A stretch of 64,000 nucleotides of DNA from Rhabditoides inermis (lineage: Eukaryota; Nematoda; Chromadorea; Rhabditida; Rhabditidae): positions 490,001-554,000 of the forward strand of contig CAWZYM010000172.1 in the NCBI GenBank assembly GCA_963966185.1, written 5' to 3'. The notes beneath the pieces are model-generated. The model saw nothing but the letters and a program-made list of their open reading frames with translations, did no database searches and had not been told where the DNA came from. The position numbers and the translations under genes are program-made. Of the stretch, positions 11,900 through 24,251 are shown piece by piece (positions within the stretch are counted from its first letter, which is position 1; every line of letters begins with the position of its first letter).

Positions 11900-13826
11900 A
11901 TGCGCCGTGAGATCACGTTCCGCTCTCGCAGTCGCTCACCAAGGAGGGAGCGTGGAGACAGGGCAGGCGATGTGGTGGTCAAGTCCAAGCCCGAGCGTGC
12001 CACCCTCAACGAACTCGACCGGGCCGCCCTTGCCGCTTCCAAGGGTGCGTTGTTTGTTTGTTGTTGTTTGGTTAGTTTGTCCATAATACTGATTCACTAT
12101 TTCAGAGAAGTCCAACGCCAACCGCTCGTTCAAGCCGCGCGAGAAGCTCGTGCGTTGTCTTGTTTTTGTTCTCTTTCAACTTTCAGCCCATCTCGCTGTG
12201 ATCGTGAGACATTCATTGAACATGATGTACTTTGCGTTGTTTCAGCGCTGCTTGAGTGAGGGCATTACCCAATAATAATTCTAGAACGTTACGATCCCTG
12301 GCCCTCGCGATGACATGCGCGGCAGGTGAGATTTCATAACAAATCAGCTTCGCGTTGATGTATAACTCTGTTTTGCAGACTGTCGGGCGGTCGGTTCGAC
12401 AACGGACGCTTTTCTCGCGTCGTCACTAGTGGCGACCGCGGCGTCGGAGGCAGAATCGGCGGAGGGTGCGTTAAGTGTTACAAGTTTTTTCCTTGTTGCA
12501 CTCTCTGTTCAGCTTCAACCGCGATCGCCTGAGCGGCGGTGGCTTCAACAATCGCGACAGGGAGAACGCATCTGCCCGGTGAGTTCTTTTTTATTAAAAT
12601 AATGTTTATTTAATGCAGTCAGTAGCACAGATGTATGTAATTTGTGATTTAAAAATAACAAATTTCAGGTTCGGACGCGACCGCGGCGATCGTGACCGCA
12701 ACGGAAACAGTGAGTGTTTGCTTCATGAATACGCTGGGCAATGTTGCGCATTTTGAATAGATTGATGACACTTGTATGTTGATTGGAGTAGCATCCATCA
12801 CATTTGTTCGATGCCCCATCTTGTTGGAAGTAGTAGTAGTCTCGGAAAATATCAGGTAGTTTTGATTAACGAGTTCTCCGAACAACGAACGAAGTGATAT
12901 TCATAGAAGTATTAAATAACACGAAATGAATATTCTTCTAGGGAACCGTTCGGTGTCGCCCTCTGACCGGCACTACAACGACGACGACGGCAAGCCGACG
13001 ATGCGCATCATCGACCCCTGCGAGGTGCCCAAGGGACGCTTCTTTGACGTGAGTCGTTCAGGCGTTTGTTTATTATTCGTGTTACAATGATTCATTGTCA
13101 TTGTTTATACGTTTTTGAAATGTTTGATGTTTGCAGCACGACGACCGTTCTTCTTCTTCGTCGCAGTGGCGCGGACGCGACATGTACGATCCGCGCAGGG
13201 ACCGGGGAGGCCGGGGACGCGACTGGGACAGGGAGCGGTGAGTGGAGAGTGGCTCTTGCCGCGAGTGCGTGTCTTGACTAGACTCGTTGTTCAGCCGCAC
13301 GGACCGCTACGACGACCGCAGGCGCAGCGACGGCGGCGGCCGCTGGGACGGGTTCGGCGGAGGTCGCGGAGGGGTGCGTTATCGAAATTCATATTCACAG
13401 TCTGTTGGTGTTGAATCCTGGCTGATGGAACTGTAATGATTGAACCACTGAATAGACTTGAACCAAAATACGAACTTGTTTTTTTTTCTCAGTACGACGA
13501 CCGGCGTGACTCGTACTGTGGCCGCGATAGCTGGGCGGCGCCGCGCACGGGATCGGACGGGCAGTGGACACACGACAAGTACATCGAGCTGGAGGCGGAG
13601 GAGAACGATGCAGACGGACACGGAGACGGAGACGAGGTGAGGGATCATTGAATTGACACATCTCTTAGCTGGAAAGCAATTGCTTTGATCATTGCCAGTA
13701 TTTTTCGTTTTGAGTGTGTTGTTTCAGATCGTGGTTGATACGAGGTCTCGCGAGAAGCGTCGCGTGAGGGATGAGGAGGAGGAGATGGTGCAGAAGGACC
13801 ACAAAGAAGAGGAGGAGGACGACTGA
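11900..13826 (+). CDS. RS/RGG-rich protein with SELOR-like motif (Barentsz/CASC3-like)
   Basis: About eleven short exons encode a charged protein. The N-terminus from ATG 11900 (five bases after a TTTCAG acceptor) has ITFRSRSRSPRRERGDR. The middle is rich in Gly, Arg and Asp (FNRDRLSGGGFNNRDREN, RRDRGGRGRDWDRER). Two separated motifs stand out: DPCEVPKGRFFDHDDR (about 13013-13150) and GQWTHDKYIELEAEE (about 13560-13606). They match the two halves of the SELOR region of Barentsz/CASC3/MLN51 (P..KG.FF.HD.R and W.HDK/RF.E.E), which binds eIF4A3 and RNA in the exon junction complex. The C-terminus is acidic and ends EEEEDD, TGA at 13824-13826. The distance between the two motifs is longer than in the vertebrate protein as I remember it. 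The assignment rests on these motifs alone; a generic RGG RNA-binding protein is the alternative. Confidence 0.55.
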
Positions 13827-14591
13827 GAGGAGGAGCTGTCAGTGAGTCCTTCTCCTCTCCTAATATTCCCATGTATTCGCGCCTTTGAGACATCATGGCA
13901 TGTATCCACTCTATATACTTTAATAAGTAGTATTTATTGTCTCGTATAATTTTTGAATGTATATTGACCATCTGTCCATCCACGTTGTTCGATCCCATCT
14001 CCCCTCTAATAAGAGCTGGCAGTGTACGGGGTACGGCTGTGTCTGTGTTGATCCATTTCCAATTGCCCCGCCAATCGCTGGTGTCTCACGTGAGTGGTTG
14101 ATGGCTCAGAGAACGGTCGGGGTGGGAAGTGAAAGAATGGGATTGCGCACGTTCTGTGTGCGAGTGTGCGTGCAAGTGTGGACGCTGTGCACCCCATTTC
14201 CACCACCCACCGGTCCGCCCGCGCATTCCCCGTTCCCCACGACCCACGACCGCCAAACCTGGTCGATGGTCTATTTATGGTGTCCCCCAGCCGTTCCTTA
14301 TCCCCATATCTCACGTGTTATTCGTTGTTGAGGAATAAATCGTTTCGACTGTGGTTCCTTTTGTTTCGATGGAAGTCCTCTATGGTTGTTGCGACCACGA
14401 AGTATCGAGTTTTTAGATAACATTTATCGAGTACACGTGTGAACGATTAAACAAGCAAATTGAATACAAATTGAATATGCATATTGTGAAATTATATAGA
14501 AATTGGTATAGGTATAGATAGTGTTTGTGGTCTACTGTAGTGGGAGACTACGGTATGGAGTGGTTCCTCCTCTCCTCCTCCTCTTGGCCTT
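13827..14591. other. Region between convergent genes
   Basis: 3' flanks of the Barentsz-like (+) and the 91-residue (-) genes. I see no exon. AATAAA at 14333-14338. Confidence 0.55.
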
Positions 14592-15099
14592 CTAGTGTCT
14601 ATTCGCTTGGACGTGACAGGCAATGGAGTCGATGATCGAATCTGTGCGCACCTCTGAAATATGAGCAGGTTGAAATTTGAAAATGAATCAATTTTCAATT
14701 TCCGCAACAATGTGAAGGTGTAAACACACCTGCATGAATTGGGATTGATTGATTGAGTTTTGTGGGCGAAAGTCGCCACAATTGTTACACCCCCGGTAAA
14801 CCGGATTCATTCAATGAGAGTGGCTAATTATATCGGATAACAGTAGGGATATGCTACAGTGGGCAGACTGTGGAAGAGAACTCACGCAAGTATGCGGCCG
14901 TGGTGGCGATGGACCCGGCGATGATGGCGGGCGCGATGCGCCCGATGCCGCCGAGTCCGCGCGGCCCGGGCGGCGCCCCGCCGTCGGGCCCGTCGCCCGG
15001 CGGACGAGGCGCTCCGCTGCCCGCCGCCGCCGCGCGCTCCATCGCCTCGCGGTGATGGCGCGCGTGCATCGCGTTGCTCATCATAGGAAATGCGGACAT
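14592..15099 (-). CDS. Small Gly/Pro-rich protein, possible single membrane segment
   Basis: Two exons (15099-14886 and 14653-14592) join in phase 1 to give 91 residues. The ATG follows directly on a TTTTCAG acceptor, so the mRNA is either trans-spliced or has an upstream non-coding exon. The N-terminus MSAFPMMSNAMHARHHREAM is followed by a Pro/Gly/Ala-rich stretch with unusually GC-rich codons. Next comes IGRIAPAIIAGSIATTAAYL, which could be one membrane helix, and the tail VRTDSIIDSIACHVQANRH ends at TAG (14594-14592). I do not recognise the family. The length resembles a small organelle-membrane subunit, but that is a guess. Confidence 0.5.
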
Positions 15100-15172
15100 C
15101 TGAAAATTGGCGTTTGAACTTGTGCATTTCATTGTTTTGATCCTTTGATCTGCCAGCCACGTGATTTGCTTA

Positions 15173-15401
15173 AGCAGCTTGCAAGATGGTTGAAAAAAGT
15201 GAAAAAAAACGAGAAAAAAAAACGGAGAAAAAGGACAAAAAAAATGAATTTTTTTTGAAAAAAAGTGAAAAAAAATCATTTTTTGACTCAAAAAATGATT
15301 TTTTTTTCACTTTTTTTCAAAAAAAAATTCATTTTTTTTGTCCTTTTTCTCCGTTTTTTTTCGTTTTTTTTTCACTTTTTTCAACCATCTTGCAAGCTGC
15401 T
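15173..15401. mobile_element. Long-hairpin MITE, copy 2
   Basis: Same palindromic element as 7529-7763. It is flanked by TTA at 15170-15172 and TTA at 15402-15404, a likely 3-bp target duplication, as seen with PIF/Harbinger-type MITEs. Confidence 0.85.
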
Positions 15402-15782
15402 TTAGTTGTAACCGAGGAAAGCGATGGTTTACAGCGCTTGACCTCGAGTCATCGGTCTCGCAAAACAAGCAAGAAAGTGATGCAATACGTGCAGACGTGA
15501 TCATCGCTACTCGCACGCTTTTTTTGCTGTCGCCCGGCTTGGGTGCGCCGAAAAATGGTCAGATGAAGATTGAGAGAAATGCGAGTCGCGTTTCGTTGAC
15601 AGCGGTGGTTGAACATGATGCAACAAGTGTCTAGCGGCGGAAAAAGTCGATGCACGATTGTCAATTACAGTTCATAAGAACTGCACAAGATGTACGAGAA
15701 TGAACGCGGAACTGAATCGGTCTGCTTGGCTCACCTTTCTAAGTGTGTGAGTAGTGTGGAGTAGACGATGTGGTGGGTGGAA

Positions 15783-16048
15783 TCAACACTTGCTGGCTGC
15801 TGTGTCGACGCGGATGGCAAGCTCGCAGACGCCGAAGCAGATCACGGATCCACTCGTCCACTCACACGAAATAGACTGTCCAGACGGCGACCACGGACCG
15901 TGCGGCTGCAAACACCACACCGTGTTAATGCAATTCTCTTTCTTTTTCTAGTCGATAAACATTTGATTAGTTTGTTGCTCACCTTAGAGGCGGGGATGGC
16001 GGAAGAGGAGGAGAAGGTTGTCTGGCTGCTACGGCTGCTCTCTAGCAT
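15783..16048 (-). CDS. Small hypothetical protein (62 residues)
   Basis: Two exons, 16048-15983 and 15905-15783, join in phase 0. The first reads MLESSRSSQTTFSSSSAIPA. The second contains PHGPWSPSGQSISCEW and ends VDTAASKC, TGA. A TATAAA sits at 16179-16174, about 126 bases upstream of the ATG. No family is recognised. The exons could instead be 5' exons of a longer transcript that includes the 91-residue gene downstream. Confidence 0.3.
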
Positions 16049-16173
16049 AGCAAGGCGTCGCTTCACTAGCGGCTCGGCTCACGGTGGGGCAGAGTGCGGG
16101 GGGCTGAAACGCGTGCCCTGGACTCTGTCGTTGTGATGAGACGAGACTGGTCGGGCACGCCGACTCGCGCGTC

Positions 16174-16179
16174 TTTATA
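16174..16179 (-). promoter_or_regulatory. TATA box, minus strand
   Basis: TATAAA on the minus strand in a GC-rich setting, upstream of the small minus-strand ORF at 16048. Confidence 0.35.
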
Positions 16180-17997
16180 CGACGGCCGTCCCACGGGGGC
16201 GGGGCCACCCACCCGCATGGGTACTCCCCGACCCCGTGCGACACAGCTCGCGTACAGCCAGCAGTCTCCTTCCGGAACAGGGAGGGTTAAGTGCGAAATG
16301 CATTGAATGAACATGATTCCGACTGTTTCGACAGAGCAACTGCTCTGTTAGAGACACGCTATTTGTTAATACTCACTGACACAAGAAGAGTAAGGTGATT
16401 CACACTTTCACACAATCACCTGACCATGATCGTAAAATGTAATGTACTTTGAAGAAAACTTCCAGACTAATTAATAATTACGGAAGAACTGTTGGTCAGT
16501 GAATGTTACTGCTAATGCAAAATAAAATCGATACTCTTGATTTAATGTATATCGCTGTCGATTATGAAATGTAATAGTTACAGTGTGCACTGCAGCTCCA
16601 CATTCATGCGTTGTGTTAATGCTAGTTGACATCACCCAAACTTATTCATTGATCAAGTTATTGTCGGTTGCTATTGCAAAAGATTCACATCAATGTGCTA
16701 ACTGTCAACAGTGTTACGATTTACGTGGTACGTGTTGTGACCGACATAGATCAATTTGCTATCCTTCCTAGGGTATGTCCGCACACCGCACAACTGTAGT
16801 ACCGCGCACTTTTGTTATTCCGCATACTGCACGGAAAAGAGAACTGCACATCAATTAGATCACTTGATAACACGGTGTTTTGTTGTTAGTATATACTATC
16901 ACCCCATCTTTGTATTACTGCTGAACATCCGAGCATGCCCTTTAGACAACATACTAGATGAGTAACTGAACTGTTTACACAGTACGCTGTAGTGTGGATC
17001 GATATGGACGATTCTGAATCAAGATCAATATTACCACCTTTGCATGTGAGATACTGTTCTTTTGTACGCGAAAAATGATCGCTCGCACGCAGTGTGATGA
17101 TAGGAAGCGAGAGGTGGTTGATAGAATGCTGGGGTGCACGTGTCGGCAACGTGAACATACAGCTGCATACGCAACAATCGGAGAAACCTACGATATTATA
17201 TGTCAAGCGAATTGCATTGCTTTTATAGGTAAAACTAAAGGCGGATGTTACTATTCTTGATATATGCATCTATTACTTTAGTCATCGTCTACATGAATGT
17301 ATTTCAATCTGATTTCAATGACTTGTGGTAGGGTGGGAAAAAAACTGGCGACTGGGAGCAGAGAACGCATATGATTCAAAGGTGTAACGCGTGATTCCAC
17401 AAGGAGATGGGATGGCGATGGTTCCGAAGTTCCGTTTGCGAACGTGAATGCTTTGATTTACACTGTGTCGACCAAGAGGCCGCTGACACACTACATAGTT
17501 TTTGTTTTCGTCTTCAGTAGTCATAGTAAGTCCATAAATTCCAATCCCTCGTCCCGACGTCCATTGAAAATCAAAGCGTCATCTTAGTCACCGGTGGGAC
17601 AATGATGTTTGTCCACGTGTCTGACGCACTGACTTAGGGTATCCTCGGACTTTGATTTACGATTGTGTTCGTCTCGTCTCGTGATCCACTCGGGTTGAAT
17701 CAATCAGACCGATGATATCGATTGCTTTACGACAGCGTGGTGGGTCGGTGATGGGTGATGGGAAATTGGATGGATGCCCGGGCGAGGGATACCCTCTTTG
17801 TGTGATCGTAAACGATGGGGACGGGGATGCCTGGTGTGTGGGAGACTGGGTTTGGATGGGTGGGCTGGCCGCCAACAGGAAAGGGACGCCCTCGTAGACC
17901 AGTGGGACACGCGGCAAATGCTGTTTTATGGCACGTTGATAGGAAAAGATTATCGCGAAAAGCGTGGCTGATAAAATGCAGACGGCTTGTTGCAGGA
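16180..17997. other. Intergenic region
   Basis: No exon chain seen on either strand. It would contain divergent upstream regions of the 16.0-kb (-) and 18.0-kb (+) genes. Confidence 0.55.
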
Positions 17998-18671
17998 ATG
18001 TCCGGCGAGGAGGTGACTGTGACGAAGGCGACGCCCGAAGATGCTCCCGCTATCATGGGAATGATTCGGGTGGGTGTGGGAGAAAGAGGAGACAGAGAGG
18101 AAGAGAGGAGTCCTTTCCAGGAGCTGGCCGAATTCGAGAAGATGCCCGAAGGCGTGGAGATTGACGAGAAGCAGGTATTTTTTAAAATGTTGTAATTTCT
18201 TTATTTTCTACATTGTGATTTATTAGTTCAATTTCATTAGTGAAGGCAGTCCGTTCTGTGATCATATCATTGGCTTACACATTTACACTCATTGGCGACT
18301 TGGCGTCACGAAGACAAAAATCGAAAAGACCATAGCTGACCCTCCATGCGTAAACACTGCCAACTCTAGTGTGTGATAAATGCACGTTCCTTCTCATTTT
18401 TGTGCTGTTTTCACCTTTGTTGATGATGGGTGTGTTGAAGAATGTGAGTGTTGTGTGCAGGTGGCGGCGGACATTGAGCGAGAGGCCGTGCTCGGTCTTC
18501 TCCTGCGTGTCGATGGAGAGCCCGCAGCTATGGTGGGTGGCTGGGTGGATGCCGCTTTTCTATCGTACTCTTGGTTTCCTGGATCTGTCAAGGCACACTC
18601 GACAGTCATTAAAACGTGTTTATTTGGTGTTTTGTCGGATCTTTTCGAGTGTGTGTATGTGTGCTCAAAAG

Positions 18672-18702
<31 letters not shown>

Positions 18703-19073
18703 GGACTGAAGTGGGGTGTTGCAGGTGCTGTACTACTATGGCTACTCGACGTGGCAGGGCCGCTACATCCACATGGAGGACCTGTACGTGCGCCCGCAGT
18801 GGAGGCGCAAGGGTTTCGGAAAGAAGCTCTGGACAGAGCTCGGAAAGGTGACACGCGATTGTTATGCGATGGCGATAGGGACACGAACATTTCAATGGGA
18901 CGTTTCAGGGTTTGACTATTTTGTGTAGTTATGTACGCTGCAATGTTAGAGTCATATTCAGTAAAACGTTTTCTATCTAGATCGCTGCGGAGATGGGCTG
19001 CAAGCGACTGCAGTGGAATGTGCTCGACTGGAACGAGAACGCCATCAAGTTCTACAAGACGGTGGGGAGGAAG

Positions 19074-19106
<33 letters not shown>

Positions 19107-19274
19107 GAGACAGAGGGGGAATGAAGGAGAGAGAGAGAGAGAGGGGGGGGGGAAAGAGAGATAGAGAGGAAAGTCTTCCAGATGCCTATCAAGGACCTGA
19201 CAGCCAACGAGGGCTGGCTGCTCTACCGCCTTGAGCCCGAGGGAATCGCCCAGCTCGCTAAGAGTCTCGACTAG
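17998..19274 (+). CDS. Diamine/thialysine N-acetyltransferase (SSAT family, GNAT fold)
   Basis: Six exons: 17998-18069, 18121-18174, 18461-18532, 18724-18847, 18981-19061 and 19182-19274, about 165 residues. The ATG lies two bases after a TTGCAG acceptor. Motifs in order are AIMGMIRELAEFEKMPEGVE (N-terminal RELAxxE of SSATs), YGYSTWQGRYIHMEDLYVRP (GNAT beta4-beta5 with the ED(L/F)xV block) and RRKGFGKKLWTEL, the Arg/Gln-x-x-Gly-x-Gly/Ala acetyl-CoA P-loop. WNVLDWNENAIKFYK and DLTANEGWLLYRLE follow, typical of SAT1/SAT2. The enzyme transfers acetyl from acetyl-CoA to polyamines or to thialysine and related amines in the cytosol; sequence alone does not settle substrate choice, though nematode homologues are reported to favour thialysine. 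Introns hold (GA)n tracts at 18671-18699 and 19075-19158. Confidence 0.85.
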
Positions 19275-19455
19275 GTATACGGTAGACAAGGATACTGTAG
19301 TTTCTGAGGCCAGAGGGTAGCGGTACTTCTTATGAATACTGCATCCACAAGATTGTTGTTAGGTTTTTATTATTCTTTGTTCCTTTGTTCATTCCGTGTA
19401 ACAATAATTATGGGGATAAATAATTTAATATGTACACGTCCCTCGTATGGTTTAG

Positions 19456-21255
19456 CTAATCTCGATAGTAGGCGTAGTATTGCTTGTCGCTGACGATTGT
19501 GGGCTTGCGAGTGCGCGAGTTGACGAGATTGCGAGTCTCGTCGTGGTCGCGCGCGATTAATCGCAGCTCGTCGAACGAGGAGCGCGACTCGATCGCGTGT
19601 TCGCTGCGACGCCAGCCGATCTAAACAAATAAATTCCTCTGAACGTGGTTAGGAAAATACTGACTCGTTGTTTCAATGCATTTCCCCTGAGGACGAGCCG
19701 GCATGGAGTGGCGCGATCGAGCAGCTTTTCCGACACGGCTGGAACGAATTCACTTTCACTTATTACGTTTCATACTTTATATATGTAAAAGTATGCATTC
19801 ATTGACTTTCACATTTATCATTTTACTCCGTTTCATAAGTACCTACCAGTTCCGTTGCACAGCGTCTGTTTAACAGCGAGTAGCTCGAGTAGGTGACAGT
19901 CGGAAAGGAGTCTAAGAAAGTGGCGGTGATATGAACATTGAAGAGCCTTATATACCTCACGAGTTGACTGTCGATCTTCCTCTCTGCGCTGTTGCTCTTT
20001 TTTCGAGACCATCTGCAGCAAAACAACCAGTATTTGACTTTATGAAGTCACAATGTCACAAACCTGTCCACCCCGCATTGCACCATATCATGTAGCGTAG
20101 GTGAATAGAAGGCGGTGATCTAGAGTGGGATACGATACGTTTCAGTCAAGGTTCCGGGGACAGGTGATACGTTTCAACAATACTGTGTGTAATGATGCGT
20201 TCACAAAGCGCCAATCCCGCCAATCTGCCGTGGTTCACCGGTCAACACACACTATAATCAACTTCTAAACTTTTATTTCACGGCAACTTGTTTTAAAGTG
20301 CGAATAACAAAGATGACAACGATGCCTAAAAGTGAGAAGTGGGCACACGCTCACCTGTTGGAGCATCTCGCCTGTCAGTGTGCCGCATCCCCGCCCGAAT
20401 ACGATGCTGTTCACTGGGGCGAATGGCTGGAGGAGGAGGGGCAAGGGGCTGCCGCGGCCTGAAACAACAAAGCGAGGATAACGAGTGTACTTCATGTCTC
20501 ACATACCGACTCCGGACACATATATTGGAACGTACCTGTGTGTTTGAGTCGCAGCCAGGTGCGTCCTCCGTTGTCGTGTTCGTATCTCTTCCACGCGACC
20601 ATCGAACACGCCTGGCACGGCGGGGTCTTCTCCGTATGAAAGGAATACGAAACGTTTCAATCGGAGATCGGCCATGCACATACGTTTCACTGCTTGGATC
20701 TTTTTGAACGATAGGCTTGCTGTTCAAACTCCAAGCTGAGAACGAATATACGTTTCGATTTTAAGATATATCTGCGAGTGGTTGATTCGAACATATTTTG
20801 TGGTGTGCAGATTCTAGAATTGTTACTAAACAGCTGATAAATGCGTACCTGTAGTATTGTCCACTCCTCCAGCCGTTGCACATCTGACAACAGTGCGAGC
20901 AGATCGTCCGAGAGATGCTGCGGCGACAGGGTCAGCGAACGCAGACTGCAATTTGAACGATTCATTTTCATGCTTCATTCCGGTTCATAGGAACAAAGAA
21001 GACGATAGCGAATGGCTGACTTTAGGAATAGTCCGATAGACAGGACGGGTCGGGACCATCTGGTGGCATTTACGAAGCGGAGAGAGTGGAGACGGTCGGA
21101 GAACTGCTCGAGCAGCTGGAAAGGCGATTTTTTAAGGTCTTGATTGCTTGATTCGGATTGAAAAATGTATTGTCACTTGTTCGACGAGCCGATCGCAGTC
21201 CGGACCGAGCAGCTGAAGGTCCACCAGCTGCAGGTCCGTCAGGCCTGCGAGGAAG

Positions 21256-21339
<84 letters not shown>

Positions 21340-23141
21340 GCTCACCGACTAGATGCTGCATCAGCGTGCGTAGTGAGAATAGCATCTCACCGCCGGTACC
21401 TATTGTCTGGAAGATTCAGTGTTCTTCACAATACATGACAAAACACCCTGAGAGAGAGAGATAGGTAGATAGAAATAAAGAGAGAGAGTGAGTGAGTGAG
21501 AGAGAGATAGGAGAGAAGAGGGAGAGAGAGAGAAGAGAGAGAGAGACTCCGCCCACCCTCTCGCCGTGCTCCTCTCCGTCCTCTGCCACCACCAGTCTCC
21601 ACTCGAATCGGAACGATCGTATGTGTGCCAATGGCCTCGTGTCCTCGTTCCGGGAATAGTACTCCGAGAAGTTCGTCAGCACCTAAACAGGAGTTTAGTA
21701 GTGAGTTCAGTAGTACTAGTAATGAAGTAATGATGTTTTCGACTCCTACGTTTCACCAATGGCACAAGATTATAGTGGTGTTGTAGCGGTTGTAGCCATT
21801 CGTCCTTTGTTGGAGTTGGAGACTCATCAACAAAAAAACGCGTACCCGAATGAACTCGTATAGGTTGAAGAGATTGGTGACAGGGGCAATGCGCAGATGA
21901 CGCCAACGGGGAGCCGCGTTCGTGATGAGGAATCTGGAAGGAGCGTCGATGGTGGTACGTTTCAGCTTTTATCTTTTTTTCAGAAGAAAGTGACTAACAT
22001 GTAAACAGAAAAACAGATCTGCTGAAAGCAACTGTTGTGAGAAGGAATCTTGGTGGTTCATACGTTTCAGCATTTTATCGACAATGTTTCAAATTCTCGA
22101 ATAATTCAAACGGATTGGATATATAAATGCCCTTGTATGAAAAGAGATGCGCTGACCGCAGCTTCCAGTGATCGATGAAGTACTGCCAGCCAGAATGAGC
22201 AGTGTACTTGCGACGAACGAACACTCCGTCGCTGGAGCAAAAAGAGATTGAGTGAATACAATTTACAATGCATGATCCTCGTCTTATGATCGAATAATCG
22301 TGAGATGGGATGCTATATGATATTGTAAACGAGGTTGCACGGATTGTGAGAATAATGGACTGTCGAATGTTATTGTGCTCTGTCCACACTTCACAGTTCA
22401 CACATTCATCTGGAATCGACATCAGTGGCAATGGTCAGCATTGTGCAATTACTCTGTACCGACCGGAACTCGAAGCAGCGCCATGGGTAGTCAGAGTGGA
22501 AGACGTCCGCCCAGTGGTGACACACCTGGAATGAGTGAGTGAGGAGTGCTTCCTCCGGCCACCCTCACTGTGCGAGTTTATAAATCCTTCTCTCTTGTTT
22601 CGATGTATCATATATATGTCTTACCTCAACGACCCCTGTCTGCCGCTCCCCTTCCCCTGCTGCTTTCAAACGGTGGCTCCCCATTTGATTTTGTTTTGTC
22701 GTATCATCTTTTTCACGTGTTATTATGCAACCGTAATAATTATTTTTACCTGTGCACACCTGCCGAGGTTCTTCATCGGGAGCAGATCGAATATGTCTTC
22801 GAGCACGTGCACTGGTAGCACCGCCCAGCCAGTGGCATTCTGGAAGAAGCAATATACGATTTAAAAAAAGAAGTTTATCGCATGTATGTTTTATAGAGTA
22901 TGCAAGAATTGCGGATTACTGCTCGCATACTACTTACTTCTAGTGAGATGATAGAGATAGAGGCATAGAGGATGGTAGGAACTCGAAACAAATCGTGTTG
23001 AATAAGACATTATTGATTTGATCGAGAATAAATAACAATGAAAAGGGACTGTTTACTGACCTCCTCCCGCGTGACTCTGTCTTCTGTTGCGAGAGCACAG
23101 ATGCGTTGGCCGACGCATTTGCCACACTCACACGCATCCAT
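19456..23141 (-). CDS. F-box protein
   Basis: A minus-strand gene of about twelve exons. Exon 1 (from ATG 23141) reads MDACECGKCVGQRICALATE. The next two exons form an F-box: WAVLPVHVLEDIFDLLPMKN, then GRVCHHWADVFHSDYPWRCF, with the LPxxxLxxIFxxLP...VCxxW pattern that binds Skp1. Later exons give DGVFVRRKYTAHSGWQYFID, WRHLRIAPVTNLFNLYEFIR and then Leu-rich lines (GLTDLQLVDLQLLGPDC, SLRSLTLSPQHLSDDLLALL) suggesting an irregular LRR-like substrate domain. The end is KQYYAYYRD, TAG 19458-19456. Such proteins are substrate receptors of SCF ubiquitin ligases. The overall order resembles FBXO33-like proteins, but I hold that loosely. The CECGKC start is unusual. Confidence 0.65.
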
Positions 23142-24022
23142 GCCTTGACAGAAGATTAGCTGAATGAAAGCAATTTGACAATGTGATTCTTTTTTGAAAG
23201 GATATAGCAGAAAACTGCAGTAAAGCGGAGTGGAAAGTGCAGTGAGTGAGTGGGAAAACAGCGCGCCCAGCTGACTTGCAGCGAGAGAGAGAGAGAGAGA
23301 GAGGGGGGAGGGAGAGAGTGTGTATGTGAGCTTGACCCTCGATTTCTTTCGTCTCTCTTCTGTGTGACTCGAGATATCCGCATCTCTCTCGCATCCGCAA
23401 ACAAATGATGGAAAATCGATTACTTTAAGTTTAAAATTAATTAACGGTAAGCGTAGTTTGGTTTCAGGTATGCAAACATGCTACAATATCGCAAAAACAT
23501 TATTACATATACATATACAGAGCCATCTTCATTCTATTGAGAAATAGGATACCGACGAAGGCATCACACAGTCAGTGGCTGCTGACAGCTTATTTAACCA
23601 GCTTTCCACTTCCTCTCTCCATGTACCTTACAGTACCTGCGCTGCCTCACACCCTGTGGTAGCGTCAAAGAAAACAGCGAAACACAGGACACAGCGTCAA
23701 TAATTCAAATTACAAAAAATATTTATCACACGCCTCTTCTCAACCTGTGAATGTGTGAATGGCCCAACAAGTTACAATTTCCTTCATATCTCTTCATATA
23801 CGTTCATATCTTCTCTATATATTCTAAAACTCAAACAACTAAATATTCATTTGAATTCGAACGAGCCACAACAGTGAATGATGGATAGATGAAGATCAAA
23901 GTTGCATAGAGTGATTAGAGACAACGCGCATCAGAGAGGAGCAGACAGCGAATCACGCGAGTGATTATTGATATCCGAGAGTGAGCAGAGTGCGCAACGC
24001 GGCTGCTGCCCGGAGGCAATGG

Positions 24023-24060
<38 letters not shown>

Positions 24061-24251
24061 GAGAGTGAGTCAATCGATAGCCTCGTGTTCACATCCCCAA
24101 AGACACAGCTTCTTTGTTCGGCCGGCTGCCAACTGGCGAATGACGAATTAAGTGTTTTCAAGTTATTGTAACGCGTTTCCGAGCGGTTCTTGTGGCACCG
24201 CATCATAGCGTATCGTGTGCGTAACCTAAAAAAACCATTTCTTGTTTGCAG
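23142..24251. other. Intergenic region between divergent F-box and LEV-9-like genes
   Basis: No exon chain seen. Holds (GA)n tracts at 23282-23304 and 24026-24057. The acceptor-like TTTGCAG at 24245-24251 directly precedes the next ATG. Confidence 0.5.

Noticed and set aside
18616..18915. 99-residue frame overlapping acetyltransferase exon 4
   Set aside because: Out of frame with the conserved GNAT motifs and passes through a GA tract.
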